Below, piece by piece: positions 8,249 through 17,170 of a stretch of 33,465 bases of DNA. The stretch spans positions 3,809 to 37,273 of the forward strand of contig NVXP01000043.1 in the NCBI GenBank assembly GCA_002733985.1. Reading direction: 5' to 3'. Source of the stretch: Fluviicola sp. Its GTDB lineage: Bacteria > Bacteroidota > Bacteroidia > Flavobacteriales_D > Crocinitomicaceae. Under the pieces are notes generated by a model that was not told the origin of the DNA, ran no database searches, and saw only the letters and a list, made by a program, of their open reading frames with translations. The translations under genes were made by a program, and so were the position numbers. Each line of letters starts with the position of its first letter. Within the stretch, counting starts at the first letter, position 1.

Positions 8249-9463
8249 CTAATCTTTTTTCAATAGATTTGTTGGGGTCGTTTCATTGATTACAATAAAA
8301 GCATCGTACGTCGCAACCCCATTCGCTAATGGTCTATATCTAGAAATTTTGTACCCACTTTCACTCTTCCCATAAATAGCTCCTATAAAAGTCATTAATA
8401 GCTTGTCGATATTAGGTATTTGTTCGCTCCGAACAAATTGAGAATGTGATTTGTTTTTTATCACTTGATATGCGATTGACTTTCGTTTGCTCGGTTTTAA
8501 TTGAAAGATCTCCATTTCATGTTCACCATCGACATAAGTAATTGCATTGAAGCTCCCCTTGTTTAAGTCTTGGGCTATACAAAAATATTCATCGTTGAGC
8601 TCTTCGAATAAGTAACGACCCGCCGATTTAGTATTGGGTAAATTATATTTATTGATTCGATTTGTTTTAGAAATATGCCAATTGTGAGCGAAATAGAAGC
8701 CCTTAGCATTTGGCTTAGCATTTAGGTAAGCAATCATATTAACAGCCATACAACTATCACGAAAGTTACCTCTGTAAGAAGTTGTTAATTCTCGCTCAAA
8801 CCATTGATCTATGCTTTGGCGCAACAGGCTATCGATTCTTGAGTTTAGAGATTTGGTCATTAATTTGAACTCATTCCATTCACTGAAGCTAGTTATTAAT
8901 GCTAAAGTGTCCGAAGGATCAATGTCGAACTCAGGTAATTTATCGTTGAGTAAGGAATCGCTATTTCTGGTATAGATTCGGCTCAACTCAATGCCATCAT
9001 CCTTTAGTAATTGCATGTCACATCCTACAAATTCAATCTTATTGTTGTTTTGCTCGTTTGAATTATATTCTTTCATCCATTCAACCAATTCAGTCATTTC
9101 CGTAGTTAACCAAGGCCAAAGTCTAATTTCGGTAACTGCAGGCAGAATACTATCTGGTTCACCATGAATATATCTATTGATTCGCCGACAAGCACCGACA
9201 TCAGCTTCAAGGAAAAATGTATTGTAATCATGGTTTTCAACCAGATACCTGAAAAGCCTATGTCTCATGATTGTAAATTCACTGGTACCATGAGTACTCT
9301 CCCCAACACCAATAATTTTCCGATTCATGAATAATGAATCTAATGCGGAAAGGTCATTTGTTTCTGCATCAGGAGACAAGGATAATAAAGAAGTAGAGCT
9401 TACTCCACTCTGACCAAAGCAATAGAGTTGAGCTAAAAAGAAGAGAAAAATAAAATACTTCAT
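8249..9463 (-). CDS. Secreted erythromycin esterase-like protein
   Basis: A 404-residue protein with a Sec signal peptide (residues 1-18, ending CFGQ) and an erythromycin-esterase-like domain over the rest. The family signature GVGESTHGTSEF places a conserved His at 58; Glu86 lies in FFLEAD; FAHNWHIS supplies His260/His263. These match the His/Glu/His positions important in EreA/EreC-type esterases that hydrolyse the macrolactone ring. Length is typical of the family. Many Bacteroidota homologues have no known substrate, so macrolide hydrolysis is possible but unproven; the signal peptide indicates action in the periplasm or outside. It stands alone on the minus strand, 65 bp downstream of the NhaC gene, and converges with the XRE gene. 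Confidence 0.85.
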   Translation of the reverse strand: MKYFIFLFFLAQLYCFGQSGVSSTSLLSLSPDAETNDLSALDSLFMNRKIIGVGESTHGTSEFTIMRHRLFRYLVENHDYNTFFLEADVGACRRINRYIHGEPDSILPAVTEIRLWPWLTTEMTELVEWMKEYNSNEQNNNKIEFVGCDMQLLKDDGIELSRIYTRNSDSLLNDKLPEFDIDPSDTLALITSFSEWNEFKLMTKSLNSRIDSLLRQSIDQWFERELTTSYRGNFRDSCMAVNMIAYLNAKPNAKGFYFAHNWHISKTNRINKYNLPNTKSAGRYLFEELNDEYFCIAQDLNKGSFNAITYVDGEHEMEIFQLKPSKRKSIAYQVIKNKSHSQFVRSEQIPNIDKLLMTFIGAIYGKSESGYKISRYRPLANGVATYDAFIVINETTPTNLLKKD

Positions 9464-9528
9464 AATTATTTTAACGAATAATACGGGTATTGATTTTCGT
9501 TACAGCCAAGTCCTCAACAAACTGGCAC

Positions 9529-11145
9529 TTACTGTTTGATCTTTTCTTTTATTTGTTTTGGATCAATTCGCTTGATTCGAATATTCAAATAACCATAAAG
9601 AACTGTCATCACTGGACTAATCAAATTGAAGAAGCAATACATGAAGTACTCACCTGTTGCGACGCCTAAAACCGTTGATTGAGCTGCCCCACATGTGTTC
9701 CATGGCACTAAAACAGATGTAACAGTACCAGCATCTTCAAGTGTTCGACTTAAATTCTCAGGTGCCAATCCTCTATCACGATACGTATCAGAATACATCC
9801 TTCCAGGAACCACGATTGCCAAGTATTGATCGGATGCAGTAATATTGAAGAAAACACACGTTGCCGCCGTAGTAGCGATTAGCGATCCTGCTGATTTTAC
9901 AATTGAAACAATTGATCTAGTAATTTTCTGAAGCAATCCGCAAGCCTCCATCATCCCACCAAAACACATGGCGCATATTATCAACCAAATTGTATTCATC
10001 ATCCCAGACATCCCCTTGGACTTAAAGAGTTTATGAATTGATCTGTAAGTAGTATGATCAGAAGCTAAGAGAGTCTTATACTCTTCCGAGTTAAACTCTG
10101 AATTTGCAATTAAGGTTTGAACTTTTGGATCACTTGATTTTAACTTAAAAACTTCGGGGTTTTCTGATTTGACATCAGCGTATACTTCGTAATCATCTCC
10201 AAGAATTGAAATCTCTCCAAACATTGAGTTTACCGAAGCTGTATAGCCAGCCAACGCATAATTCTCTTTCTCTCCAGAAATCTTTTTTATTAAATCAGGT
10301 TGAAATATAAGTGCGAAAATTGCACCAAGAATAACTCCGGCGAATAATGCAGGAATGGCTGGCACTTTCTTTACGATGAGAAAAATAACCAATGCAGGAA
10401 CAATAAAAAGAATCGGAGATATAAAAAAGTTAGATTCCAATAATGCTAAAATTCCATCAACCCCTTCCTGACTTGGCACAGAAGTAATAGAGAATCCCCA
10501 AATAAGAAAAATGATAAGAGTAATAACAATAGAGGGCACTGTAGTCAATCCCATGTAGCGTATGTGCGTAATCAAATCGGTCCCTGCCATCGCAGGCGCA
10601 AGATTAGTGGTGTCAGACAAAGGAGACATTTTATCTCCGAAGTAAGCTCCAGAAATAATAGCACCAGCAACGACGCCAACATCTATCCCCAATACAGTTC
10701 CTATTCCTAATAAAGCCAACCCCACAGTAGCAATGGTACTCCAAGAACTCCCTGTAGCCATAGCAACAATTGCGCTAATGATACAAGCTGCAAAAAGGAA
10801 TATTGTTGGATTCAGTATTTTTAATCCGTAAAAAATCATGGTAGGAACCACCCCTGAGATCATCCATGTACCGGCCAAGGCACCAATCAATAAGAGGATA
10901 ATTATTGCTGGTATAGCTGACTTGATGCTTTTCACAACACCTTTTTCGAGCTTCTCCCAAGAATAATTCAACCTAAAACCAATCACAGTAGCGACAGCTG
11001 CAGCAATTAACAAGGCTATTTGATTCGGTCCGTAAGTTGCGTCTTCACCATAAATCCAAACATTCATCCCCAATAAGAGGACGAGTACTGCAATTGGAAT
11101 AAGTGCGACTAAAAAATGAGCTTCTTTTTCTGACTTAGCAACCAT
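9529..11145 (-). CDS. nhaC: Na+/H+ antiporter, NhaC family
   Basis: A 538-residue polytopic membrane protein, about 11-12 hydrophobic helices. The diagnostic NhaC block GAYFGDKMSPLSDTTNLAPA is at ~167-186, preceded by the helix motif ATGSSWSTIATVG at ~130-142. NhaC carriers exchange cytoplasmic Na+ for external H+ and serve pH and sodium homeostasis, which fits a marine or brackish lifestyle. A hydrophilic region of ~100 residues (281-380) between two helices makes it longer than classical NhaC (about 460 residues). It lies 41 bp downstream of the MMPL transporter gene on the same strand and may be co-transcribed with it, though no direct functional link is evident. Confidence 0.92.
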   Translation of the reverse strand: MVAKSEKEAHFLVALIPIAVLVLLLGMNVWIYGEDATYGPNQIALLIAAAVATVIGFRLNYSWEKLEKGVVKSIKSAIPAIIILLLIGALAGTWMISGVVPTMIFYGLKILNPTIFLFAACIISAIVAMATGSSWSTIATVGLALLGIGTVLGIDVGVVAGAIISGAYFGDKMSPLSDTTNLAPAMAGTDLITHIRYMGLTTVPSIVITLIIFLIWGFSITSVPSQEGVDGILALLESNFFISPILFIVPALVIFLIVKKVPAIPALFAGVILGAIFALIFQPDLIKKISGEKENYALAGYTASVNSMFGEISILGDDYEVYADVKSENPEVFKLKSSDPKVQTLIANSEFNSEEYKTLLASDHTTYRSIHKLFKSKGMSGMMNTIWLIICAMCFGGMMEACGLLQKITRSIVSIVKSAGSLIATTAATCVFFNITASDQYLAIVVPGRMYSDTYRDRGLAPENLSRTLEDAGTVTSVLVPWNTCGAAQSTVLGVATGEYFMYCFFNLISPVMTVLYGYLNIRIKRIDPKQIKEKIKQ

Positions 11146-11186
11146 GGATAGAATTTAGTTTTCGATAGCCAAAAGTAAGGAAAATC

Positions 11187-13463
11187 TTACCCCTTCTTCT
11201 TTTTTGGGTTGTAGAAAATCAACAAGAGTACCGGTAAAATTGTTAAATCGGCGATAAGTGCCACAAACAATGTGATACAGAGCATTAGCCCCATGTGGAA
11301 AGTTCCTAGAAAACTTGAGAAAACAAGAAGTAAGAATCCAGCACACAAGATCAAAGTGGTCAAGATCATCGCTTTTCCTGTCGTTAAATAACTTCGTTTC
11401 AAAGCATACAATTTACTATGCCCCTTCATGAGTTCGTATTTAAACTTCCCAAGGAAGTGTATGGTGTCATCGACAGCGATACCAAACGCGATAGTAAAGA
11501 TGATTGCTGTCGAAGTTTTCAATTCAACCCCAAAGAAACCCATGATTCCTGCGATAAACAAAAGCGGGAGAACATTGGGCACGATACTGATCAGTAAAAT
11601 AGGAAGCGATCGATAAATCAAACCAATGATTAATGCAACGATTAAAATTGAAAGAGCCAATCCCATTACCAAGCTTGAAGACAAGTAACTAATGTTCTTG
11701 TCAATTAAGTGAGCGGTCCCAGTAAGCTGATAATCTACCAATCCACTCTTTTCTTTTTGATCAATGAACTCTTGGAGGGAAATATTTCGCTTTGTAATTT
11801 CTGTATTCCCTAGATCAGGAATCGATCCACTAATTCGCATGATGCTTTCAGATGAATCGACGAATTTCCGGATGAACTTTCCTCCGCCTGCTATTCTTAA
11901 AAAACGTCGGTATTTTCGAATCTTCCTTTTAGAAGTTGGTAATTCATAGAATTCTTTTTGCCCTGAATTCGCACTTCGATTGAACACTTTTAAGGTGCTT
12001 ACCAAAGACATTTTCACTTCTGCTTTGTAGATTTCTTGAATGTATTGCTCAACCGAGTCAACTTGCTGAAGCACTTCTAGATCCCAAACATTTTTAGAAG
12101 TATCCTTTACTGTCACTGACATCTCAAAAGGACGAACGCCGCCATAATGTTTGTCCAAGTAATCGAAATCGAGTTTTAGCGGTTCTTTTGGATTCAAATC
12201 ATCCATAATAAAATTGTTACTCGTCATCTGGAAGGTTCCAACAAGACTAATAGCAACAACAGCCAATCCACCGATCAATACTTTACCACGATTTTTTAGA
12301 ACGAATAGAAACCAAGTCTGCAGGTACTTTTTCCAGAAGTGATCTTTCTTTTTCTCACGAACGAACGTTGGTCCAGGAAAAAGATAAAACAGTGCAGGTA
12401 AGGTCAGAAATGTTAGCAAGAAAGCCACCAAAACACCTATTCCCATCACAATTCCAAAGACTTGAATAGGTTGAACACGAACGAAGTATAACGAGAAGAA
12501 ACCGATTGCTGTAGTGATTGACGTCAATAAAGTGGCCAATCCAACCTCTTTCACCGCGAGTTTAATTGCCTCAAACACTGAATCTTCTGTTCGCAGCGCA
12601 TCTAAATATCGAGAAACGAGGTGAATCACATCGGACATTGAAACAATGAACATGATTGATGGAAGAACGATTAGAATGATGTTAATCGGTTCGTCGAAAA
12701 GCCCCATCCCTCCTACTACCCAAAGCATAGAAGCAAAAATGACCACTTGCGGAATTAGCACCCCCCAAATTGATTTAAACGCTAGGAATAAGAAACCGAT
12801 AATTAAAATGGCACTCAACCCAACGAAAAAGAGCATCTCTTTGGACATCTTATCGATATAAAACTTTTGTCCAATTGATCGACCCGCAACTCTATAGTTA
12901 TCAAATTTGACAGTCTCTAATTGGGCGTAGATATTATCGATCAATAAATCACTCTTTTTCTTCGATAGGAAATCTTCGTGACGAATAAATAGGCAAATGG
13001 ATTTCCCATCATTCGCCACCAAGGAATTAATTAGTTCTTCCTTTTCAAATATTCGGGTTGAATCCCGTTTTCGATCGTAATTAGAAAAATCAATGTATTT
13101 TTTCTTGGTTGAACTTCCTCCCATGTGAAAGAAATGCTCTTCCATGGTGGTAATCGATGTAACAAATTGAACGTACTTCTCTTTGCTCAGCTTTTTTGTG
13201 AGAACGTCAACTTGTTTTAAGAAATCCTGTTCAAAAGCACCACCATTGTTCTCTATTGCAATGAGTAGGAAGTCGTTATCAGATTCAAACTTATCACGAT
13301 AATTGAAGAAAAAATCCGTTTCACTATCATCAATCGGGAAAAACTTCTCGAAATCGTAATCAAATTTCAAGTTGGTGATTTGTACACCAAAGAACATAGT
13401 TGCGGCTAAGAAGCAGATTAAACTGATCCAAACATATTTTTTAAAGGTAGATTCACCAACCAT
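11187..13463 (-). CDS. MMPL/RND-family transporter (HAE3-like)
   Basis: A 758-residue protein with two matching halves: one helix (~10-29), a large extracytoplasmic loop, a five-helix bundle (~208-363), then another single helix (~393-412), a second large loop and a five-helix bundle (~605-750). The paired motifs SDVIHL (277-282) and VDDTIH (664-669) at the start of helix 4 of each half are typical of the MMPL/HAE3 branch of RND permeases and are likely proton-relay positions. Substrates of this branch include lipids and hopanoids. There is no membrane-fusion-protein or TolC-like gene next to it, so it may be a stand-alone exporter or lipid trafficker. It is first in the minus-strand set with nhaC. 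Confidence 0.88.
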   Translation of the reverse strand: MVGESTFKKYVWISLICFLAATMFFGVQITNLKFDYDFEKFFPIDDSETDFFFNYRDKFESDNDFLLIAIENNGGAFEQDFLKQVDVLTKKLSKEKYVQFVTSITTMEEHFFHMGGSSTKKKYIDFSNYDRKRDSTRIFEKEELINSLVANDGKSICLFIRHEDFLSKKKSDLLIDNIYAQLETVKFDNYRVAGRSIGQKFYIDKMSKEMLFFVGLSAILIIGFLFLAFKSIWGVLIPQVVIFASMLWVVGGMGLFDEPINIILIVLPSIMFIVSMSDVIHLVSRYLDALRTEDSVFEAIKLAVKEVGLATLLTSITTAIGFFSLYFVRVQPIQVFGIVMGIGVLVAFLLTFLTLPALFYLFPGPTFVREKKKDHFWKKYLQTWFLFVLKNRGKVLIGGLAVVAISLVGTFQMTSNNFIMDDLNPKEPLKLDFDYLDKHYGGVRPFEMSVTVKDTSKNVWDLEVLQQVDSVEQYIQEIYKAEVKMSLVSTLKVFNRSANSGQKEFYELPTSKRKIRKYRRFLRIAGGGKFIRKFVDSSESIMRISGSIPDLGNTEITKRNISLQEFIDQKEKSGLVDYQLTGTAHLIDKNISYLSSSLVMGLALSILIVALIIGLIYRSLPILLISIVPNVLPLLFIAGIMGFFGVELKTSTAIIFTIAFGIAVDDTIHFLGKFKYELMKGHSKLYALKRSYLTTGKAMILTTLILCAGFLLLVFSSFLGTFHMGLMLCITLFVALIADLTILPVLLLIFYNPKKKKG

Positions 13464-13488
13464 TTAGATTCTTTCCTCGTTTAGGGGA

Positions 13489-13496
13489 CAAAGGTA
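13489..13496 (-). promoter_or_regulatory. Minus-7 box for the MMPL transporter gene
   Basis: On the minus strand this reads TACCTTTG, a match to the Bacteroidota minus-7 consensus TAnnTTTG, 25 bases before the ATG at 13463. No TTG is seen at the usual minus-33 distance, so the site is only moderately supported. Confidence 0.42.
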
Positions 13497-13532
13497 ATTG
13501 CTTTGTTGGATTTCACTTGTTTGATCCGGGCT

Positions 13533-13564
13533 TTTGTCTTTCTGATTTGAAATATATAAGTTTG
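13533..13564 (+). promoter_or_regulatory. Promoter of the T9SS cargo gene
   Basis: TTTG at 13533-13536 and TAAGTTTG at 13557-13564 are separated by 20 bp, matching the Bacteroidota sigma-A pattern (TTG near -33 and TAnnTTTG near -7). Transcription would start about seven bases later, giving a short leader to the ATG at 13580. It also shows that an upstream in-frame ATG at 13517 lies within or before the promoter and is not the start. Confidence 0.62.
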
Positions 13565-13579
13565 ACAAATTTTAATAAT

Positions 13580-14614
13580 ATGAAAAGAATATTACTCATC
13601 GCTACATTAGCAACTTCGTTTACTGGTTTGGCACAGAGTTTAACTCAAGCAAACGAACCTGCAATTGGTGAAACACAATCTATGTTTTTATGTGATTCAT
13701 TCGCTACGACATATGATGGAACAACAGGTGCAGGTGTCACTTGGGACTACTCAACATTAGCAAAATATGCAAATGTGATTCGTACAGTAACAATTGAAGA
13801 TGCAACAACGGCACCGAATGCGGCATCATTCCCAACTTCTACAAAAACAATTAAAGTAGAAAACTCACTTACGACTTATTTCAACTCAACATCAACTGAG
13901 CGTGTTTCTCAAGGATTCGTATTTAACGAGCCATCTTTTGGACAATTAGTTGCGGTTTTTGATACAGACGAAGAAAAATTAATTGACTATCCTTTTGCAA
14001 ACGGAAGTTCATTATCAGATGCGTACAATGGAACATTGTACTTCGAATTCAACGGTATCCCACAAAGTCCAGCAGCAGCAGGTAATTGCTACGCTTGGAT
14101 TGACGGACAAGGTACATTATTAATGCCTGATGGATCATCTGTTACTGATGTCATCCGTTACAAAATGATTGATACATCTACAACGAACATTATGTTGTTT
14201 GGAGATTTAGAGATTGTACGTACACAATATGAGTACTACGACGTTGCGAATTCAAATCTACCAATTTTGACACTTTCTCGTTTGTTGATTCAACAACCAG
14301 GAGGAGGACTTCCTTTGGCAGATAATTCAATCGTATTGTCTACTGTAGACCCATTGAACACTGTTGGTTTGTTCACAAACTCTTTGATCGAGTTTGAAAC
14401 ATATCCAAACCCAACAAACGGAAACATTACACTAAAAGGAGAATTTGATTCAAACGCAACAGCTTCGGTTTTTGACCAAAGCGGACGTTTGCTAATCACG
14501 CAAAAAGCTATCAATGGCTCGTCGATTGATCTTTCAAACTTTAACACTGGCATGTATCTTTTGAAAGTGACAAGTAATGGTGCTTCAGGAACGAAAACTA
14601 TCGTGAAGCAATAA
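13580..14614 (+). CDS. Exported protein with T9SS type A C-terminal sorting domain
   Basis: A 344-residue protein from the ATG at 13580. A Sec signal peptide covers residues 1-19 (MKRILLIATLATSFTGLAQS). The middle is Thr/Ser/Asn-rich, beta-strand-like and not assignable to a family. The last ~75 residues are a type A T9SS sorting domain: YPNPTNG, a hydrophobic strand with VFDQSGRL, then LSNFNTGMYLLKVTSNG and a basic terminus TIVKQ. Such domains direct proteins through the type IX system to the cell surface or medium, where the domain is removed. An in-frame ATG at 13517 would bury the signal peptide and precedes the promoter, so it was rejected. The gene is monocistronic, with its own promoter and terminator. 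Its cargo function is unknown. Confidence 0.88.
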   Translation: MKRILLIATLATSFTGLAQSLTQANEPAIGETQSMFLCDSFATTYDGTTGAGVTWDYSTLAKYANVIRTVTIEDATTAPNAASFPTSTKTIKVENSLTTYFNSTSTERVSQGFVFNEPSFGQLVAVFDTDEEKLIDYPFANGSSLSDAYNGTLYFEFNGIPQSPAAAGNCYAWIDGQGTLLMPDGSSVTDVIRYKMIDTSTTNIMLFGDLEIVRTQYEYYDVANSNLPILTLSRLLIQQPGGGLPLADNSIVLSTVDPLNTVGLFTNSLIEFETYPNPTNGNITLKGEFDSNATASVFDQSGRLLITQKAINGSSIDLSNFNTGMYLLKVTSNGASGTKTIVKQ

Positions 14615-14640
14615 TTTTTACTTAGACGACTAACTTCTAG

Positions 14641-14673
14641 CCCTGATCACGCATTGCGAGGTCAGGGTTTTTT
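14641..14673 (+). terminator. Intrinsic terminator after the T9SS cargo gene
   Basis: CCCTGATC (14641-14648) pairs with GGTCAGGG (14660-14667), eight pairs with one G-T wobble, and the 11-base loop holds a further CGC/GCG pairing. Six T follow (14668-14673). It lies 26 bp after the stop codon. Confidence 0.88.
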
Positions 14674-14759
14674 AATGCGCAATTAATTGTTAATAGATTC
14701 TAATTGCAGTGTGACATTTGGCTTGTTTTCTACTTATATTCGGGTAACGCAATTTATAT

Positions 14760-17048
14760 ATGGTAAAATATCTACTCTTTTTTATTCTTCTTTTTTCGAT
14801 TTCAAATCCCACTCAAGCGCAAGTAAATGAAGATTTAACGCCTGAAGAACGAGCTTACCTTTTTCACATCGTGAAGAAGAGCCCGATTCTCAATCAAAAT
14901 TTTGGACGCTATTTCGATTACCAAGGTCCAGAAATTAAATTTTCTAATGGAGCATTGAATTATGATTCCATCGAATTATTGATCATCAATCAACCAGAAT
15001 CCTTAGTCATCCGCAAGGAAGAAATTGCAAAATCGCCTAAAGGATTAATTGCTGAAGCAGCGAATAAGATGGCGCTCTGGGAATTGAACAAAACATTGCT
15101 CGCGAAGCGTTCAAATCCGGATGACTTGAAAGAATACCAAAATGAATACGATAAGTTTGAGCGTTTTTTAATAATGAACCTTCCTGCCAACACACTAAAA
15201 ATGAGTGACGGCAAACAAAAGCCTCATCCGAAATTACAACAAGTGATCAATCCAAGTCTAGCACTCGATGACAAAATCGCGATGCTCGAATCATTGCGAT
15301 TTCTAGACGAAAATGATCAATTAAACACCTTAAAAGCAATCAATTTTGCCATAGACAAATACATCGATGGACGGGCTGAAGAAATTTATCGTGCTCTGGG
15401 TGGCCAAGCAGATACATTTGTGAACGTTCTTGTCGCTGCGGGTGATGGAAGTAGCACAACAGGAATGCTCGAGGAACGCGAGAAAGACGAAAACGGTCAT
15501 TGGAATAAAGGTTTACCAAAAGCCGTTGGACTCTTCCCCTACTCGGTATACATTGAAAAAACGGAGACGAAAAAGAAAACCACTTCCAAAATTGAACCAA
15601 TGCGTTTCGTTACGAAGGATTTCAAAACGGTTGGAAAAAATCGACATACGAACATTCATTTCGACGTTTGGGGATACAACACTGAAAAGCAAACAACGGT
15701 CGTAGTCGAAAAGAACGGGCTCAGCTATCACTTGTTTGGGTCTGGTGAAACACGGTTTTTGTCTCCTGACTCTACCTTTTCAAGTGGAAAGACCTTCCAA
15801 ACTATCATCAACGATCTTGAATTCAATAAAATCGCGAAACTGAACGATCAAATCTATGGAAAGAAAGGTTTCGACTACTGGATTGAATACAACATCAAAA
15901 AGCGGGATCAAACGGAATTGAAAATTGTAAAAAAGGAAAAAGAATACTCGGATTTAGGATTCTCACCAATTTCCACTTCTAAAAAGCCCTCCCGAAGTGT
16001 GAAACGATCAAAGCGAAGAGCAATTAAAGCTGGAACAGGTGAGTTCGACGGAACACCGACTACTAATTCGAATAGAAAAACACGAAAAAAATACCAGAAC
16101 AGTATCGTCGGATTGTACGCTCAGTATGAAGGCTACAAGAGAAATATCGTTGAACTGGAAATCAGAAAAGAAGCAGCAATTGACCTCATGGCAATCTACC
16201 AGCGGAAATTAGATTCTTACAAAGCAGTGATGGGATTCAATTGGGCGAGTTATAAGGAGAAAGACGGATTGTATACATTTGAAGATTCTACAACCTTCGA
16301 TATCCTAACACAAGAATTTCAATTCAAGCCATCTGAAAAAGTTGAAGATTTTGAAATTCGATTGATTGCAATTCCAGAGTCGTCACTTTCAAAGAATGCA
16401 GATGAAGTCATGTTGCACATCAACCTAGTTGACGCAGCACCAAACTACAATGCCCGAATCAACTTAGAATTGAATGATGTTTTTGCCTCAGACAAATGGG
16501 AATTACCGAAAAAACTCTTTGCAGATAAAGACAGCGTTGCACTCCTCATCTTCTTTGAAGGATTGTTGGACAAGAAAGTTGACTTTGCAATCATCGGACG
16601 AGGACAAGGAATTGGCAATTGGAACGGAACGCAAACTGTCAAGGCATACAAGCCAGAAGAATTAGATCGCTATCCAGGAGAAGCAGCCATTACAAAAATG
16701 GATTCGAGTTTCCTTCGATTGCGCAAATCAGAACTGTTGATCAATATGGACAGGAATATTGTGGTAAACGTAAATTCCTATACCGATCCTGTTCGTTCTT
16801 CAATTGACATTTCAAATAGTGATATCAGTTCTGCCATGGCGAAATTTGGATTATCTAAAAACGATATTCTTTCGGCTTATCGAACACATTCAATTCTGAT
16901 GGAATTCAAGAGTGAAATCAATGTTTTGGCTGGAAAATACCTTTCGAGAGAGCAAGCAAGTACCGTTATTGATCGATTTAATAAACAATTGGCGAAGACG
17001 CGAGTTTCTGTTGGGAGAACATCGTTTAAGTTGAGTGAATTGGATTGA
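14760..17048 (+). CDS. Large exported protein of unknown function, cysteine-free
   Basis: A 762-residue protein with a clear Sec signal peptide (residues 1-20, ending TQAQ). I do not recognise a family. Residues ~20-400 are mixed alpha/beta, including GGQADTFVNVLVAAGDGSST at ~216-235; a highly basic Ser/Lys/Arg linker lies at ~408-440; residues ~450-490 are helical; then a beta-rich part and a helical C-terminus to 762. There is no cysteine anywhere and no C-terminal sorting domain, so it is probably periplasmic or membrane-associated rather than T9SS cargo. It is followed after 122 bp by the CAP-domain gene on the same strand. TATATTCG (14735-14742) is a weak possible minus-7 box. Confidence 0.8.
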   Translation: MVKYLLFFILLFSISNPTQAQVNEDLTPEERAYLFHIVKKSPILNQNFGRYFDYQGPEIKFSNGALNYDSIELLIINQPESLVIRKEEIAKSPKGLIAEAANKMALWELNKTLLAKRSNPDDLKEYQNEYDKFERFLIMNLPANTLKMSDGKQKPHPKLQQVINPSLALDDKIAMLESLRFLDENDQLNTLKAINFAIDKYIDGRAEEIYRALGGQADTFVNVLVAAGDGSSTTGMLEEREKDENGHWNKGLPKAVGLFPYSVYIEKTETKKKTTSKIEPMRFVTKDFKTVGKNRHTNIHFDVWGYNTEKQTTVVVEKNGLSYHLFGSGETRFLSPDSTFSSGKTFQTIINDLEFNKIAKLNDQIYGKKGFDYWIEYNIKKRDQTELKIVKKEKEYSDLGFSPISTSKKPSRSVKRSKRRAIKAGTGEFDGTPTTNSNRKTRKKYQNSIVGLYAQYEGYKRNIVELEIRKEAAIDLMAIYQRKLDSYKAVMGFNWASYKEKDGLYTFEDSTTFDILTQEFQFKPSEKVEDFEIRLIAIPESSLSKNADEVMLHINLVDAAPNYNARINLELNDVFASDKWELPKKLFADKDSVALLIFFEGLLDKKVDFAIIGRGQGIGNWNGTQTVKAYKPEELDRYPGEAAITKMDSSFLRLRKSELLINMDRNIVVNVNSYTDPVRSSIDISNSDISSAMAKFGLSKNDILSAYRTHSILMEFKSEINVLAGKYLSREQASTVIDRFNKQLAKTRVSVGRTSFKLSELD

Positions 17049-17133
17049 TGTATCGAGTATGTTTACAAATCGGGGAGAAATAGCACAAAATTATTTTTTC
17101 TTTGAAAAACACGTAACCAATTTCAGTGGACGT

Positions 17134-17151
17134 TATTATGTATACATAATA
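17134..17151. promoter_or_regulatory. Perfect 18 bp palindrome upstream of the CAP-domain gene
   Basis: TATTATGTATACATAATA is an exact palindrome ending 19 bp before the ATG at 17171. Its size and placement are those of a binding site for a dimeric regulator, in or just downstream of the promoter. The identity of any regulator cannot be told from the sequence. Confidence 0.5.
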
Positions 17152-17170
17152 TTTAATTAATCTCCACACA

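Noticed and set aside
13517-13579. Upstream in-frame ATG for the T9SS cargo gene
   Set aside because: It lies ahead of or within the promoter (13533-13564) and would bury the signal peptide.
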